Shown here one piece after another: positions 51,983-62,400 of a stretch of 64,000 nucleotides of DNA (within the stretch, counting starts at the first letter, position 1; each line of letters opens with the position of its first letter). A model generated the notes under the pieces. It saw only the letters and a list, made by a program, of their open reading frames with translations. It was not told the origin of the DNA and did not search any database. This DNA is from Marinimicrobium locisalis (GTDB taxonomy: Bacteria; Pseudomonadota; Gammaproteobacteria; Pseudomonadales; Cellvibrionaceae). The position numbers were made by a program, and so were the translations under genes. The DNA lies in assembly GCF_039822625.1 (NCBI RefSeq), contig NZ_JBDLLG010000005.1, positions 124,001-188,000 on the forward strand, written 5' to 3'.

Positions 51983-53560
51983 TCAACGATTGGACACCAG
52001 CCAATTCAAGTAGTTGGTGTAGCGTTGATGCATATACTTGAGCGCGAGGACATCGTCATAAATACCCGCATTGAGCTTTGCGCCATGGCTCAGTCTGTCC
52101 AACTCGGTTTCGATTTTCTGAAGCCGGGCCCGACACTCCTTAAGCGACACATCACTTAAACCCAACTCCAGGCTGCGCTTTAATTCAGCCACCGGATCAG
52201 ATGTTTCCCGTCCCTGACGCTCAAACTCCCGGCAACTGAGATCAAACAGGTGGCGTAACCAACCGATTCGATCGCTTCGGTAGGTGGCATTCTCGGTCTG
52301 TTGAAAAAACGGAGCATCATGGTCCGGAATAAGGCGGATATGGAGCACAAAAGGCAAAACCTGGCGCAAGTCACTCAGGTGCACAGCCTGGTTCCCCCGG
52401 AAAAAGGCGATGGCCTTCGCGTAAACCAACAGCGACATAAGGCTTCGGACAGACAAGCCATTCCGAGTTTGGCAGTTAATCTCCGCCAACCGGTCGCGTC
52501 CATCCTCCAGCAAAGAAACCTCGTGGCGGGGTATTCCGGCCAGCCGGGACGTATCCTTACTTTTGTACTCAAACTGGTGAGCAGAGTACTCGCTAAACTC
52601 GAACTGACTCGCAAAGAACTCCAACCGTCGGCGTACCGACTCGGGAACCACGACGCTCTTAATCTGCGCTTCCAGCTCGTCCTGCTCCTGCTCACTAAAA
52701 ACCAGGCTTTGCGGTAGCAGCTCCGCCGGGTCCAGGCCTTCCTCAACGCGCAGCAACAGATCTTCCAGAAACCTAGGGTTAAAGGCGAGCGCTTGAACCG
52801 CCACATCAATCCTATCCTTCAAGGCATCGATCACCTGATAGGTTCCACCGCCTTCATCGTCATTGGCGGTCAGAAACCAAGCGGAGGGCGGACATTCATA
52901 AATCTGATTAAACATCTCGGCGTAGTTATCGCCCAACACCGTCAGCAGGCTACTTTGCGTGCGTGTAGGTATACGGTTGTACTCGTCCACAATCTTAACT
53001 CGCATGGCGAGCCAGTCCCGCCAGGCAATTCGGATGTCCGACTCTTGTTCTGCGTTCATCAAGTCAGCCGGCAACGGGTTGCCAAGCAAGTCCGCTGTGG
53101 TCATTTGCGGGTGACCGTGCAGCATATTACGCTTCACGGTCTTGGGCGAATAGCCGGAAAGCACGCCCATCAGCAACGCGGACGCCGTTTTCCCCCGTCC
53201 GGGCCCGCCGATAAACAGGCACTTGCGACGCGCCGCGAAGGTTAACAGCGGCAATAGAATAAAACTTGAGTAGCTTTGATCGGAAGGCAAGCTCAACGGT
53301 GACTGACTATCGCCGAAGTGCAGAACCCGAGGGGGCGAATCATTATACTCAATATCGTAATAAGGGCTTATAATAGCGTGATTGACGATCCAGAAGTACG
53401 CTTTGCGAAGTTTTTCATCCAACCCCTCCGAGCGCACTTCCTGCGACTGACCGAAAGGGCCTCTTGTCAGATCCCGAACGTCAAACGCTTTTGAGCGCTC
53501 ATCATGGTGAGGGCGCGTGGGAGACTCGGAGACATGATCAAACAATTTAAAGCGCTTCAT
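51983..53560 (-). CDS. MoxR-type AAA+ ATPase
   Basis: A 525-aa AAA+ protein. Walker A GGPGRGKTA (118-126), Walker B VKIVDEYNR (188-196) and sensor 1 WFLTAND (228-234) are intact, with an arginine finger-like block (DALKDRIDV). The C-terminal half (about 300-525) is a helical lid and an extended helical region with a terminal coiled-coil-like segment. MoxR ATPases remodel or activate target complexes together with a VWA protein. Here it is the first gene of a seven-gene unit that runs to nadR. A 90-residue N-terminal extension precedes the ATPase core. Confidence 0.9.
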   Translation of the reverse strand: MKRFKLFDHVSESPTRPHHDERSKAFDVRDLTRGPFGQSQEVRSEGLDEKLRKAYFWIVNHAIISPYYDIEYNDSPPRVLHFGDSQSPLSLPSDQSYSSFILLPLLTFAARRKCLFIGGPGRGKTASALLMGVLSGYSPKTVKRNMLHGHPQMTTADLLGNPLPADLMNAEQESDIRIAWRDWLAMRVKIVDEYNRIPTRTQSSLLTVLGDNYAEMFNQIYECPPSAWFLTANDDEGGGTYQVIDALKDRIDVAVQALAFNPRFLEDLLLRVEEGLDPAELLPQSLVFSEQEQDELEAQIKSVVVPESVRRRLEFFASQFEFSEYSAHQFEYKSKDTSRLAGIPRHEVSLLEDGRDRLAEINCQTRNGLSVRSLMSLLVYAKAIAFFRGNQAVHLSDLRQVLPFVLHIRLIPDHDAPFFQQTENATYRSDRIGWLRHLFDLSCREFERQGRETSDPVAELKRSLELGLSDVSLKECRARLQKIETELDRLSHGAKLNAGIYDDVLALKYMHQRYTNYLNWLVSNR

Positions 53561-53757
53561 ATAAAAACTCGTTAGCCTTGGATTAAGGCACAGTGCGGAA
53601 CCATCAACTCTACCCTGACAATAACCACGATCAAGATAAGCATGACACTCCTAACCTCACCCAGCTCACCGACCGATCAACAGAATTGCATAAAGCTATA
53701 CGCGCCAACATAGACGACTCACTAACAGGGAATCCCGTGTTTTCATCATACTCATCC

Positions 53758-54279
53758 TTAAACGCCTGTATAATATGAGTGTGGGTTACTATCTCTTCCA
53801 ACTTCCAACTTCCATCCGCCACTCTCCCTCTTAAAGACAAATCCATGCAAATAAACTTCGTTGCCAAAAACCTCCTTTTCTTCCTCCCGATTTAAAATAA
53901 TCTCCCGATAAGTAGTTTGAACTAGATTATCATCAATATTCAAATACGTTTCCTCCTTGAAAAACTGTTTTATAAAACTCAGGAAATCGGACCTATCTAA
54001 AGCCAACGCTTCCTCACCATCCAGCTCAGCTCTAACCTCCAACGGAAACCCGGTTAGCGCCGTCACACATAGCCAATCCCTTACGTTGACTGCTTCGGAG
54101 AACACATCCAAAAATCTATCGTACTCTTGAATATCCTGCACCGAATCCCCGCAACCCTCTTCCTCTTTACCCAAAGTTCCAGAAGCGCCCACTTTTTGAG
54201 GGGTGCTACCAGCACAGCTAACAGTGGCCAAACAGGAAGAGAACAATAGCACCACCATCATTCTATAAAGCTTTATCAT
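53758..54279 (-). CDS. Lipoprotein of the toxin-immunity island
   Basis: A 173-aa protein from ATG 54279 (the longer frame to 54399 has no export signal at its start). MMVVLLFSSCLATVSC is a lipoprotein signal with a TVSC lipobox. The mature part is acidic; its last half (FFKEETYLNIDD, GFVFKRESGGWKLEVG) has the pattern of an NTF2-like fold. It lies downstream of two candidate immunity genes in AT-rich sequence. It could be a periplasmic immunity protein for the toxin at 55359, or an orphan one; function is inferred from context. Confidence 0.55.
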   Translation of the reverse strand: MIKLYRMMVVLLFSSCLATVSCAGSTPQKVGASGTLGKEEEGCGDSVQDIQEYDRFLDVFSEAVNVRDWLCVTALTGFPLEVRAELDGEEALALDRSDFLSFIKQFFKEETYLNIDDNLVQTTYREIILNREEEKEVFGNEVYLHGFVFKRESGGWKLEVGRDSNPHSYYTGV

Positions 54280-54453
54280 GTTATTTCCAATCCTCGTTAG
54301 TATAACTGTAGCCACAGCCCTGAGAGCGACCGTCAGGCTGCGCATGCTTATCCTTTTTTCTTTAGCTCCTTCTTTCCCTTTTTGAAAACCTCGCCTCATC
54401 TGAACCTGTTACTTTCCTTTCGACCCGCAACAATGGTCTCCAGCACCGTCCGT

Positions 54454-54882
54454 TCATGACCAAAAAGACACCAGCGACTTACACAGGCCTGGATCTTTCG
54501 ACACTTCTATCACGTACGCCATAAAGTCTTCTTCAGCGTCCATTTCAGGTTCGACGGGCTGAAAGTTCGGTATAGATGACCACCAGGCCGGATAATCAAC
54601 CGAGAATTCAGCTAGGTCGTCGCTCACCTTAAACAAGGTAGTTCTTGACTTGAAGTCGTGATGGTAGCTGAGGGCAACACGATCAGACAAAAGATCCCAC
54701 ACCTGGTGATCAATTTGCAGAACCAAGCCGCCGGATTTCTCATATAACGCCACGGTGTGTCCTTGAATGAACGAGAGAACGCCTTTTTTCGGGGAGCGAA
54801 ATCTAGCCATCCTTTTTACAGACAAGTTTCTCTCATCAAATTCTACGAGAACGCCCCTTTGTTCCGGCATCGTCAAGTTCAT
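54454..54882 (-). CDS. Candidate immunity protein (paralogue of the preceding gene)
   Basis: A 142-aa acidic cytoplasmic protein without known motif. It resembles the gene immediately upstream (54925-55344): both have an SPKKG block near residue 30 (FRSPKKGVLSF), a beta-rich centre with an aromatic W or F core, and an acidic end (EMDAEEDFMAYVIEVS versus EESEDFFVWLSNK). Small paired genes of this kind after a polymorphic toxin are usually immunity proteins. Similarity is judged by eye. Confidence 0.55.
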   Translation of the reverse strand: MNLTMPEQRGVLVEFDERNLSVKRMARFRSPKKGVLSFIQGHTVALYEKSGGLVLQIDHQVWDLLSDRVALSYHHDFKSRTTLFKVSDDLAEFSVDYPAWWSSIPNFQPVEPEMDAEEDFMAYVIEVSKDPGLCKSLVSFWS

Positions 54883-54924
54883 ATCTGCCGCACCCTCTTA
54901 GTTAGGCCCGGATCTAACTCTCGA

Positions 54925-55344
54925 TTATTCATCCGTCCACATTTCTATAAATTCTTCATCATTTTTCTTGTTGGACAGCCAGACGAAGAAGTCTTCGGAC
55001 TCTTCATCAGACCACGGATCAAGATCATCTACCTGAGGCGGCGAATATAGCTCTTCTATTACGAGCCTTCCTCTCTCCCATAGGCGAAACACATTTTCAT
55101 CTTTAAGTTTCTCAACTTCTGCGCTCCACTCTGGGTTGCTAAAGTAATATTTTCTTTGACCAACTGTGAGGTAGGGCCCAGATTTTCCTGAAAGTACGTA
55201 CATGTAACCCCTGGACCACTCTTCAAAGAACCCTTTCTTCTTGGGGGAAACTGTAGCTTCGGATCTAGACATTTCTTGAGTCCGCCCACTATTCAGATCG
55301 ATATCCAGCAAACGGCTTTTGTCGGCCTTATTTTTAACAAGCAT
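54925..55344 (-). CDS. Candidate immunity protein for the 55-kb toxin
   Basis: A 139-aa, acidic protein with no signal peptide, starting 14 bases after the toxin stop with a GAGAGG ribosome site. The position directly downstream of a toxin gene is that of a cognate immunity gene. VSPKKKGFFEEW, KYYFSNPEW and EESEDFFVWLSNKK are recognisable blocks shared in outline with the next gene. I do not recognise a named family. Confidence 0.6.
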   Translation of the reverse strand: MLVKNKADKSRLLDIDLNSGRTQEMSRSEATVSPKKKGFFEEWSRGYMYVLSGKSGPYLTVGQRKYYFSNPEWSAEVEKLKDENVFRLWERGRLVIEELYSPPQVDDLDPWSDEESEDFFVWLSNKKNDEEFIEMWTDE

Positions 55345-55358
55345 ATTAACCTCTCACC

Positions 55359-56888
55359 TTAGGGATGTCCGTGCTTCAAAATGTACTCCTCCGGCTGTTC
55401 TTTCAACCAGTCACCAAACCCAGATAACAACCTGTCCACATCTGGATTTGGCCTTGAGGCGGACTTAATAATGTCCGTGTAACTCTTACCTTTTTCATTT
55501 ACCAAAAATTCCACGGTCGGACCTAAGGGGTCTCCATCATACCTTTTCATATTCACATCATAGATAAAGTCTCTAAGCGGCTCCGGTGTAGCGTTTTTAT
55601 ACTTAACCCCCAACGCTCTTCTGGCCTCATTAGCCTCAATAGCCAAAGCCTTCTTATCGCCAAGAGACATTCCGGGCTTAATCTTATCTGAGAACCTAGA
55701 CAAAGATGCCACCTCCTCTTCATATGCTTTTCTTAAGGGGCTACTTTTGAAATCAGCCCCTACTCTATTCAAAATTGCCGCCTCCATCTCTGAGCGCGAC
55801 AATGCCGTGCGCGCCCCTGACCTTGAACCATTTTGGTCCCTGCTGGCCTTCAACTCAATGATGTCCGGCTGATCGGTCTTTGTGCTCGTTTTCTGATCCA
55901 CCGGCGCGTCCACGCTTTTGTTGAGCTTTTTGCGGCGCAGTAGGCGGGCCAGTTTGCGGAATAGGTGGCCCAGGTTGCGCAGCCTTGCGGCGTGGCGGAG
56001 CTTGGAGGTGGCTTGGACGACGTTGCCGGCGCCGCCAGTGAAGATGGCCAGCAGGGCACCGAGGATAAGTTCGAATACGCCGGCGCCGGCGAACTCGGCC
56101 CATTCGACGCTGTGCTGGGCGTCGGCCATATCCTCGGCGAACTGTTTGAGCATGTCCTGGGTTTTCTGGTCATCCGCGATGAAGGCGGCAATGTCGTAGG
56201 CCTCGGCGATCATTTGCATGAGCTCGCGCAGGCGCTCTTCACTCAGGTCATCGGGCTCGACGCCCAATAATCGGGCAAGGTCTTTTTTATGTTCATTTTG
56301 CAGGTTTTCGTTGACGCTGTCGTACCATTCGTCCCAGGTTAACTCGCCGCTTTGATAGCTCTGGTAGCCCGACTTAAGGAGGTTGCCAACCTGGTTAGCC
56401 GGCCCGAGGTAGTCGGAAACCTGGACGATTTTGTAGGCGGTATCGCCAACGAATTCGATTACGCCAACGGCGCCGCTCCACAGGCCTTTGCCGAAGGAGT
56501 GGATATGGGTATAGGCCCGGCGGGGGCCGCCCATCTGTTCCAGTTCGCGCTCGTACTCTTCGGCCTCGGCTCGCTGGTCGGCGATGATTTGATCGAGGAC
56601 GGTCTGGATGGCCTTGCGGGTTTCCTGGAGCTCGTTGTCGGTGTCCTCTTCCGGCAGCAAACTGACCTGGACGTTGCCGGCGGGCAGACCCGCCAGACAG
56701 ACCTGGCCTTCGTCGTTTAAGCGGCCGCGCCAGAGCATGCCTTCGCTGTCCAGGGCCTGGTAGGTGCCATAGATGGGGGCGCCATTCTGGTAGCGGTATT
56801 CCAGCTCGAGCCAGTGGTTTTCTTCCAGGTCGGGTTTCTTCGGGCCCTTGCCGCCGCCGGCGGCGACGCCTTCTCCTATTTGGGTCAT
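55359..56888 (-). CDS. Polymorphic (probably T6SS-type) toxin with modular C-terminus
   Basis: A 509-aa protein from ATG 56888 (GGAG upstream; the frame extends to 56963 without such a site). Residues about 20-85 form an Ig-like delivery domain found after VgrG or PAAR parts (HWLELEYRYQNGAPIYGTYQ, GLPAGNVQVSLLPEED). A middle helical region holds hydrophobic stretches (FAGAGVFELILGALLAIFTG). The C-terminal roughly 130 residues (RRALGVKYKNATPEPLRDFI, DPLGPTVEFLVNEKGKSY) are probably the toxin tip, of a type I cannot name. The 3' third is AT-richer than the rest, as in tip exchange. PAAR or Rhs parts are absent. Confidence 0.7.
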   Translation of the reverse strand: MTQIGEGVAAGGGKGPKKPDLEENHWLELEYRYQNGAPIYGTYQALDSEGMLWRGRLNDEGQVCLAGLPAGNVQVSLLPEEDTDNELQETRKAIQTVLDQIIADQRAEAEEYERELEQMGGPRRAYTHIHSFGKGLWSGAVGVIEFVGDTAYKIVQVSDYLGPANQVGNLLKSGYQSYQSGELTWDEWYDSVNENLQNEHKKDLARLLGVEPDDLSEERLRELMQMIAEAYDIAAFIADDQKTQDMLKQFAEDMADAQHSVEWAEFAGAGVFELILGALLAIFTGGAGNVVQATSKLRHAARLRNLGHLFRKLARLLRRKKLNKSVDAPVDQKTSTKTDQPDIIELKASRDQNGSRSGARTALSRSEMEAAILNRVGADFKSSPLRKAYEEEVASLSRFSDKIKPGMSLGDKKALAIEANEARRALGVKYKNATPEPLRDFIYDVNMKRYDGDPLGPTVEFLVNEKGKSYTDIIKSASRPNPDVDRLLSGFGDWLKEQPEEYILKHGHP

Positions 56889-57094
56889 TCGCTTACTCCT
56901 GTCCCTGATGTTCGGCCGCTCGGGTTCCGCCCAACTGAGAAGAGGGGCCATGAGGGAAAACAAACCATGGGGAGGTGGAACAGTGTCGTCTGGCAGGTCG
57001 CATGACGTTCACTCCTTGTGGTTCCGTGTCAATGGGGAAAAGGCGCATAGTGCCACAACCCTCGCGCCATAAGCGTGACAAGGTTAACGGATTC

Positions 57095-59449
57095 TCACTC
57101 CGAGCCCAAGACTCTGAACCATTTTTCCAGGTGATAACCTTCCCCGTCCACGAGCCGAAGCTTGTGCCAGCCGGGCTCCAGAGAGACCGCCTGTTCGTGA
57201 AAGGCGCGAGTTTGGCCCAGAAAGCGTTCATTTAAATGCCAAAACAGGGGAGTGTCCGCCCGCCGGTGAACCGCTTGCAGGACGACCCGGCCTCGGCGTC
57301 CGTCCAGCTCGGTGGGAATATACACTTGACTGCCCTCGCGGGGGTAGATCAGCGCCATGGGTTGGTCGTCCGAATACTGGCTCAAGCGGGCGACACAGTC
57401 CGGGCGCCAGGGCGGTACGGGGCGGTAGTCGTTGTGCTGCCGTCGCCAAAAATACCCCTGAAGCGGCGGCAGAATAAACCAGTCACGGGTCTGCATGGCG
57501 CCCACCCGCTCGCAGCCGGCGTGGACTCGAAACTGCCCCGTGCTATCCAAGTGCAGCCGCTGAAAATGGGGGGAGACCGTTTGGAAGTGGCTGTTCTTGG
57601 GCGCGTCGATCTCCCGAGCGGGGCACTGACCGCCGGTCAAGTAGCCGTCCGCCTGACAGACCGAGACCGTTTTCAGGGCGCTCTCCGGTTTGGGGAACCA
57701 GCGCTGCCCACCCAGCTGTTCGAACACGTCAAATAGCACCGGCGCGGCGCTGCGCTGCCCGCCCAGGGAAGCGGCCGGCTCGCCCCCGGCATTGCCGGCC
57801 CAGACGCCCACGGTGTAGCCACCGTTGCTGCCGATGGCCCAGGCATCGCGCAGGCCATAGCTGGTACCGGTTTTCCAGGCGATGGTCTGGCTGCCGCTGA
57901 AATCCCGCCACAAGCTGTCCACCCCGGGGCGGACGACGTTGATCAGCGCCTGTAGCGTCAGCCAGGCCGCGCCCTGCCCGAGGGGCTCCGGTGGCATCAA
58001 TGCCGCGGGTTCACCGGCGAACCGCCGCGCCTGGGCGGGAAGAGCTTCGCGTTGACCGTCTCGCGCGGTGGCGGTCAGGCGGGCGTAGAGGTTGGTGAGC
58101 TCCCAAAGGGTGCCCTCGGCGCCGCCCAGGATCAAACTCAAACCATAATCCTCCGCCGGCCGGAATAGCGTGGACATGCCCAAGTCCTGCAATTGGTGCT
58201 GGAAACGCTCGATGCCGTACTCACGCAACATATGAACCGCCGGAACGTTTAAAGACCGGGCCAAGGCCCGGTGGGCGGGGACGGCGCCTCGGTACTGGCG
58301 GTCGTAATTTTCCGGGCGGTAGCCGCCGAAGTAGGCGGGCACATCGGGCACCAAGGTGGTGGGCAGGAGCTCTCCCTCCTCCAGCATGAACCCATAGAGG
58401 AAAGGCTTAAGGATGCTGCCGGTGGAACGGGGGCGCTGGGCGATATCCACGGCGGGGGCGTAGCGCACGGCGTTGCTGGAGGCCCGGTTGCCGACGTAGG
58501 CGCGCAAGGTCATGTCGCGGTGATTGATTACCACGATCGACATATTATGCACGCCCTCTCGGGCAAGCCGACGAGCGTGGCGCTCGGCAATGCGATTAAC
58601 GCTTGCCTGTAGGCTAGCGTCGAGGGTGGCTTCAAACACGGTCTGGCCCGGGTAGGCACCGGCGAGCGTTGCCAGCAGGTGAGGGGCCTGGTCGGGGAGC
58701 GGCCGGGGGCGTTCCGGCAAAGGTTCGCGAACGGCAAGCTTTAGGTCCATGGGGCCAATGGCGCCCTGTTCCGCCAGGCGTTGGAGCAAGGCATCGCGCC
58801 TGATTCGCAACGCCTGACGCTGACGACCGGGGTGAATCAAGCCGGGGCTGTTGGGCAGGACTGCGAGCGTGGCCGCCTCGGCCCAAGACAGTTGGCCCGG
58901 CTCTCGCCCGAAGTAGCGCCAGGCGGCCGCCCGCAGGCCGACAATATTGCCACCGAAGGGCGTATGGCTGGCATAGAGCGACAACAACTCTTCTTTGGTG
59001 TAGTGCCATTCCAGATGCAGCGCGCTCAGTGCCTCCAGTGCCTTGTTCCCCAGGGTGCGGGGCGGGTCCTCCCGCACCATGCGGGCTAGCTGCATGGTCA
59101 AGGTGCTGCCACCGCTGGTCACCTCCCCTGCCTTGAGGTTGCCCCAAGTGGCACGAAGAATGGCAATAGGGTCCACTCCCAGATGCCAGGGAAAGCGTTC
59201 ATCCTCAAAGGCCAGTAGTGCCTGCCGGTATTTTTCCGGCACCCGTTCCACCGGGGCGAAGCGCCACTGCTGATCGCCCGCGATGCGGGCGCCCAGCAGT
59301 TGACCGTTCCGGGCCAGCAGCATTCGGGAAAAGTCCCGCTGCTGGAGCGCCTCGGGCAGGGGCCACCCTTGCAGCAGAGCCACCGCCGCGAGCAGACAGC
59401 CGCCTAACGCCCCCGCGGTCCACCCGAGCCTCCTACGCCGCATGCTCAT
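57095..59449 (-). CDS. pbpC: PbpC, penicillin-binding protein 1C
   Basis: A 784-aa protein: N-terminal membrane anchor (WTAGALGGCLLAAVALL), GT51 transglycosylase domain (LLAFEDERFPWHLGVDP, STLTMQLARM), transpeptidase with RSTGSILKPF (SxxK), SLN and KTGTSYGLRDAWAIG, and a C-terminal BiPBP_C beta domain. It starts 3 bases after the alpha-2-macroglobulin stop. PbpC is the usual partner of bacterial alpha-2-macroglobulin, repairing peptidoglycan where the wall is breached. Confidence 0.95.
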   Translation of the reverse strand: MSMRRRRLGWTAGALGGCLLAAVALLQGWPLPEALQQRDFSRMLLARNGQLLGARIAGDQQWRFAPVERVPEKYRQALLAFEDERFPWHLGVDPIAILRATWGNLKAGEVTSGGSTLTMQLARMVREDPPRTLGNKALEALSALHLEWHYTKEELLSLYASHTPFGGNIVGLRAAAWRYFGREPGQLSWAEAATLAVLPNSPGLIHPGRQRQALRIRRDALLQRLAEQGAIGPMDLKLAVREPLPERPRPLPDQAPHLLATLAGAYPGQTVFEATLDASLQASVNRIAERHARRLAREGVHNMSIVVINHRDMTLRAYVGNRASSNAVRYAPAVDIAQRPRSTGSILKPFLYGFMLEEGELLPTTLVPDVPAYFGGYRPENYDRQYRGAVPAHRALARSLNVPAVHMLREYGIERFQHQLQDLGMSTLFRPAEDYGLSLILGGAEGTLWELTNLYARLTATARDGQREALPAQARRFAGEPAALMPPEPLGQGAAWLTLQALINVVRPGVDSLWRDFSGSQTIAWKTGTSYGLRDAWAIGSNGGYTVGVWAGNAGGEPAASLGGQRSAAPVLFDVFEQLGGQRWFPKPESALKTVSVCQADGYLTGGQCPAREIDAPKNSHFQTVSPHFQRLHLDSTGQFRVHAGCERVGAMQTRDWFILPPLQGYFWRRQHNDYRPVPPWRPDCVARLSQYSDDQPMALIYPREGSQVYIPTELDGRRGRVVLQAVHRRADTPLFWHLNERFLGQTRAFHEQAVSLEPGWHKLRLVDGEGYHLEKWFRVLGSE

Positions 59450-59452
59450 AGG

Positions 59453-62400
59453 TTAGTCAGTGTTTACCACGCGAACCCACTGCCCTTCGGTGTTGGCGTG
59501 AATGCGCTCGTTGTACATGGCCTCCGCTCGCCAGCCCGGCAGGTAGAACTCCCCCTCGTAGGAGGCATTGAGCACAACTTGCAGAGTCACCTGCTCCTGA
59601 CGGCGGTCGTTGTAACGCCAGCGCCAGCGATAATCCCGCCAGAGGCTGAAATAACCCAGCACCCGGTCATCCCGAATGTCCAGGTAGTCGAACCCTTCGG
59701 GACTATCGCCGCCTTCGAGCCGCTCGTTGCGGATTTGCCAACCACTGGGCATAACCAGGCTCAAGGCAATGTCTTCGATACGCGAGCGGCCGAGCGCTTC
59801 GAAGTCACCCGTGACGGTAACTTCCGCCAGGAAGTCGGTGCCCTGGGGCAGTTCGCCGATATCCAGCGCTTCGCCCCCCGGCGTACTGAAGCGAACATCC
59901 AGAGCCAGCCCTTCGCGAGTCGCCCGTTCATTGGCCGCCGCCGGGGTGCCCCGGTTTGTGACCATGACCCGAAGTGGTTGCTCACTGTCATTGCGAATCG
60001 CCACAGAGGGAGAAGTCAGCGCCTGGCGGTACCAGTGCTGCTGACTTTGCAGGGCCTGCCAGTCCGCGCCGGCCTTCAGGGAAAAGTTCATTGGTTGGTC
60101 GGCGGACTGCTCGCCGGCAAACTCCGCCAACGCCAGCAGTGACCAGGCCACGGACTGGGTGCTGTACCAGCGGTCCTCGGACAATTGCTGGGCAATCATT
60201 TCGGCCTGCTCCCAGGCTCCGGAACGATTGTCGGCCCGCACCTGCAGTTGCAACCAAATGGCCCGGTCCCGCAGGGCGGAGCCATAGGTATAGCCAGGGT
60301 TTTCGTAGTCCGGCAGACCTTGGGCACCGGTCAACAGCTCCTGGCCCGCATCCGGTAGCCCAAGCTGATAGTAAGCACTTGCCAACAAGCGTCGCGAGGT
60401 GGCGTTGCCGACATCCGTATTCTGGCGCAGCTGCTCGCGCAGCCGATTCATGGCGGCGGTTTCCGCCTGTTCGGCCAGCGCCAGGACGTAAAGCCGATAC
60501 GCCTGCACCTGAACAAAGCCGTTCTGGTAACGGAAGCGCCGGGCGTCGCTCTGGGCCTGAGACAGCCAGCGGTTGTAACGCTCCGTTGGGACGCCGTAAC
60601 CCAGCCGCCGGGCTTCGGTCAGAAAGTGGCCGGCATAAAGAGAGGCCCAGTCGTTGGCATAGCTTGCCCCCGGCCAGTAGCTGAAATTGCCATCGGCCAG
60701 TTGGAACCGGCCCAGCTTTTCAATCGCCGCCCGAATATTGTCTTCCCGCTCCCGGGCCTGGGCGTCGGAGAGCTCCACCAGCTTGTGCAGATACAGCTGA
60801 GGGAAGGCCGTGGAGGTGGTCTGCTCCAGGCAGCCGTGGGGGTAATTGAGCAGGTATCCCAGTCGCCGCTCCAGGTTCAGCGGCGGCAGGCGGCTGACTT
60901 CAACGCTGGCGCTGTTGGTTCCCGCCATGCCATGAGCGCTTAATAAAGACGTCCACTCCTCCCCCGGGGGTACCATGGCCTGCTCGGCCCGCACCGAGGG
61001 CGGGTTGGGCGCGCGGGATTCGATATGAATGGTCTGCGTCGCCACTTCCCCGCCGCTTCGGGCGGTGACCGTCACCTGCCCTTTGCCGATTTGGTCATTC
61101 ACCTTCAAGGTCAACTCGACGATGCCATCGGTTTTATCGGACAGATTCAACTGACCCTCACCTTCGGGCAGGGTAAACAGGTCACTGGCTTGCGCCTTGA
61201 CGCTGACCTCCTCGATACCCTCACCGTTGGCGAACACCTGCACCGGCAGGGAAATGGTTTCCCCCGGGCCCACGACTCGGGGCAGTGTGGCCAGCAGGCT
61301 CAAGGGTTGGGTGACGGTCACACTCTGCTCGGCTTTGCCGTAGGCTTGGTTTTTACCGGCCACCAGCATGACCCGAACCTCGCCCAGGTAGGGCGGCAGC
61401 TCCACGGAATGGTCGCGGCTTGCGCCTGCCTCTAGGGTAAAGGGGCCGAAGAACTGCACCACCGGTGGGAAGCGCCGCTCTTTTGGGTTGCCATCGTCTT
61501 CGTCGTCGGCATCACTACCGCCAATGGCGAGTACCCGCTGGAGCGACGCGCCGTAAGCGCCGACCACCTGATCGAACAAGTCCCAGGTGTAAACGCCCAG
61601 CGCCTCTCGCTGATAGAAATGTTCATGCGGGTCCGGCGTGCGGTAACCGGTAACGCCAAGCAGCCCTTCATCCACCACGGCCAGTGTGTAGGTCATGGGC
61701 CGCTGATTCGACTCGGTCACGGTAATATCGAAACTCGATTCCGGGCGCACCTGCTCCGGCACGTTGAGTTCAGGCTCAAGGCGGGTGGCCGGGTCTTCCA
61801 CCATAATGGGCACCAAACCGTAAAGTCGCATGGGCGCATCACTGGCGCGCTCCTGGTGGGGCAGCAGCACACTGATGTGGGCATAAACGTTGGGCGCCAT
61901 GGCCGCCGTCACGGGAATGGTCACGTCGGTTTGCCCCGGCTCGAGATCCAGCCAGCGGCGCTCGAGCACTTCACGGCCGTTTTCCAAGCTGAATAGCACG
62001 CGCCCCTGTTCAATGGCGGGCAAACGAACAGTGGCGGTGTCCCCCACCTCGTACTCATCCCGGTCGGTGGATAGCATCAACTGGGTGGCGGTCGATGGGT
62101 TCACAGCATTTTGTCGATTCCAACCCAAATAGATCAGCTCGCCGGCACAGTGACTACCGGAGGTATCACACACTCGCAGCAAATAACGGCCCCAGTCGTA
62201 GGTGTCTTTGGCAAGAGTCCAGTTCGCGCGCCCTTGCTGGTTGGTGGTGAGCGTTTCGCGTTCGATGGGTGCGCGGTTTTCACTGGCGACGTAACTGGCA
62301 AGATCATCGTTGCCGCGGTCCCACCACCAACGCCAGTCCACTTTGTAGAGCGTCAGTTCCAGTTCGCGCTCCGCGATCGGTTCACCGTCGCTACTCAGAC

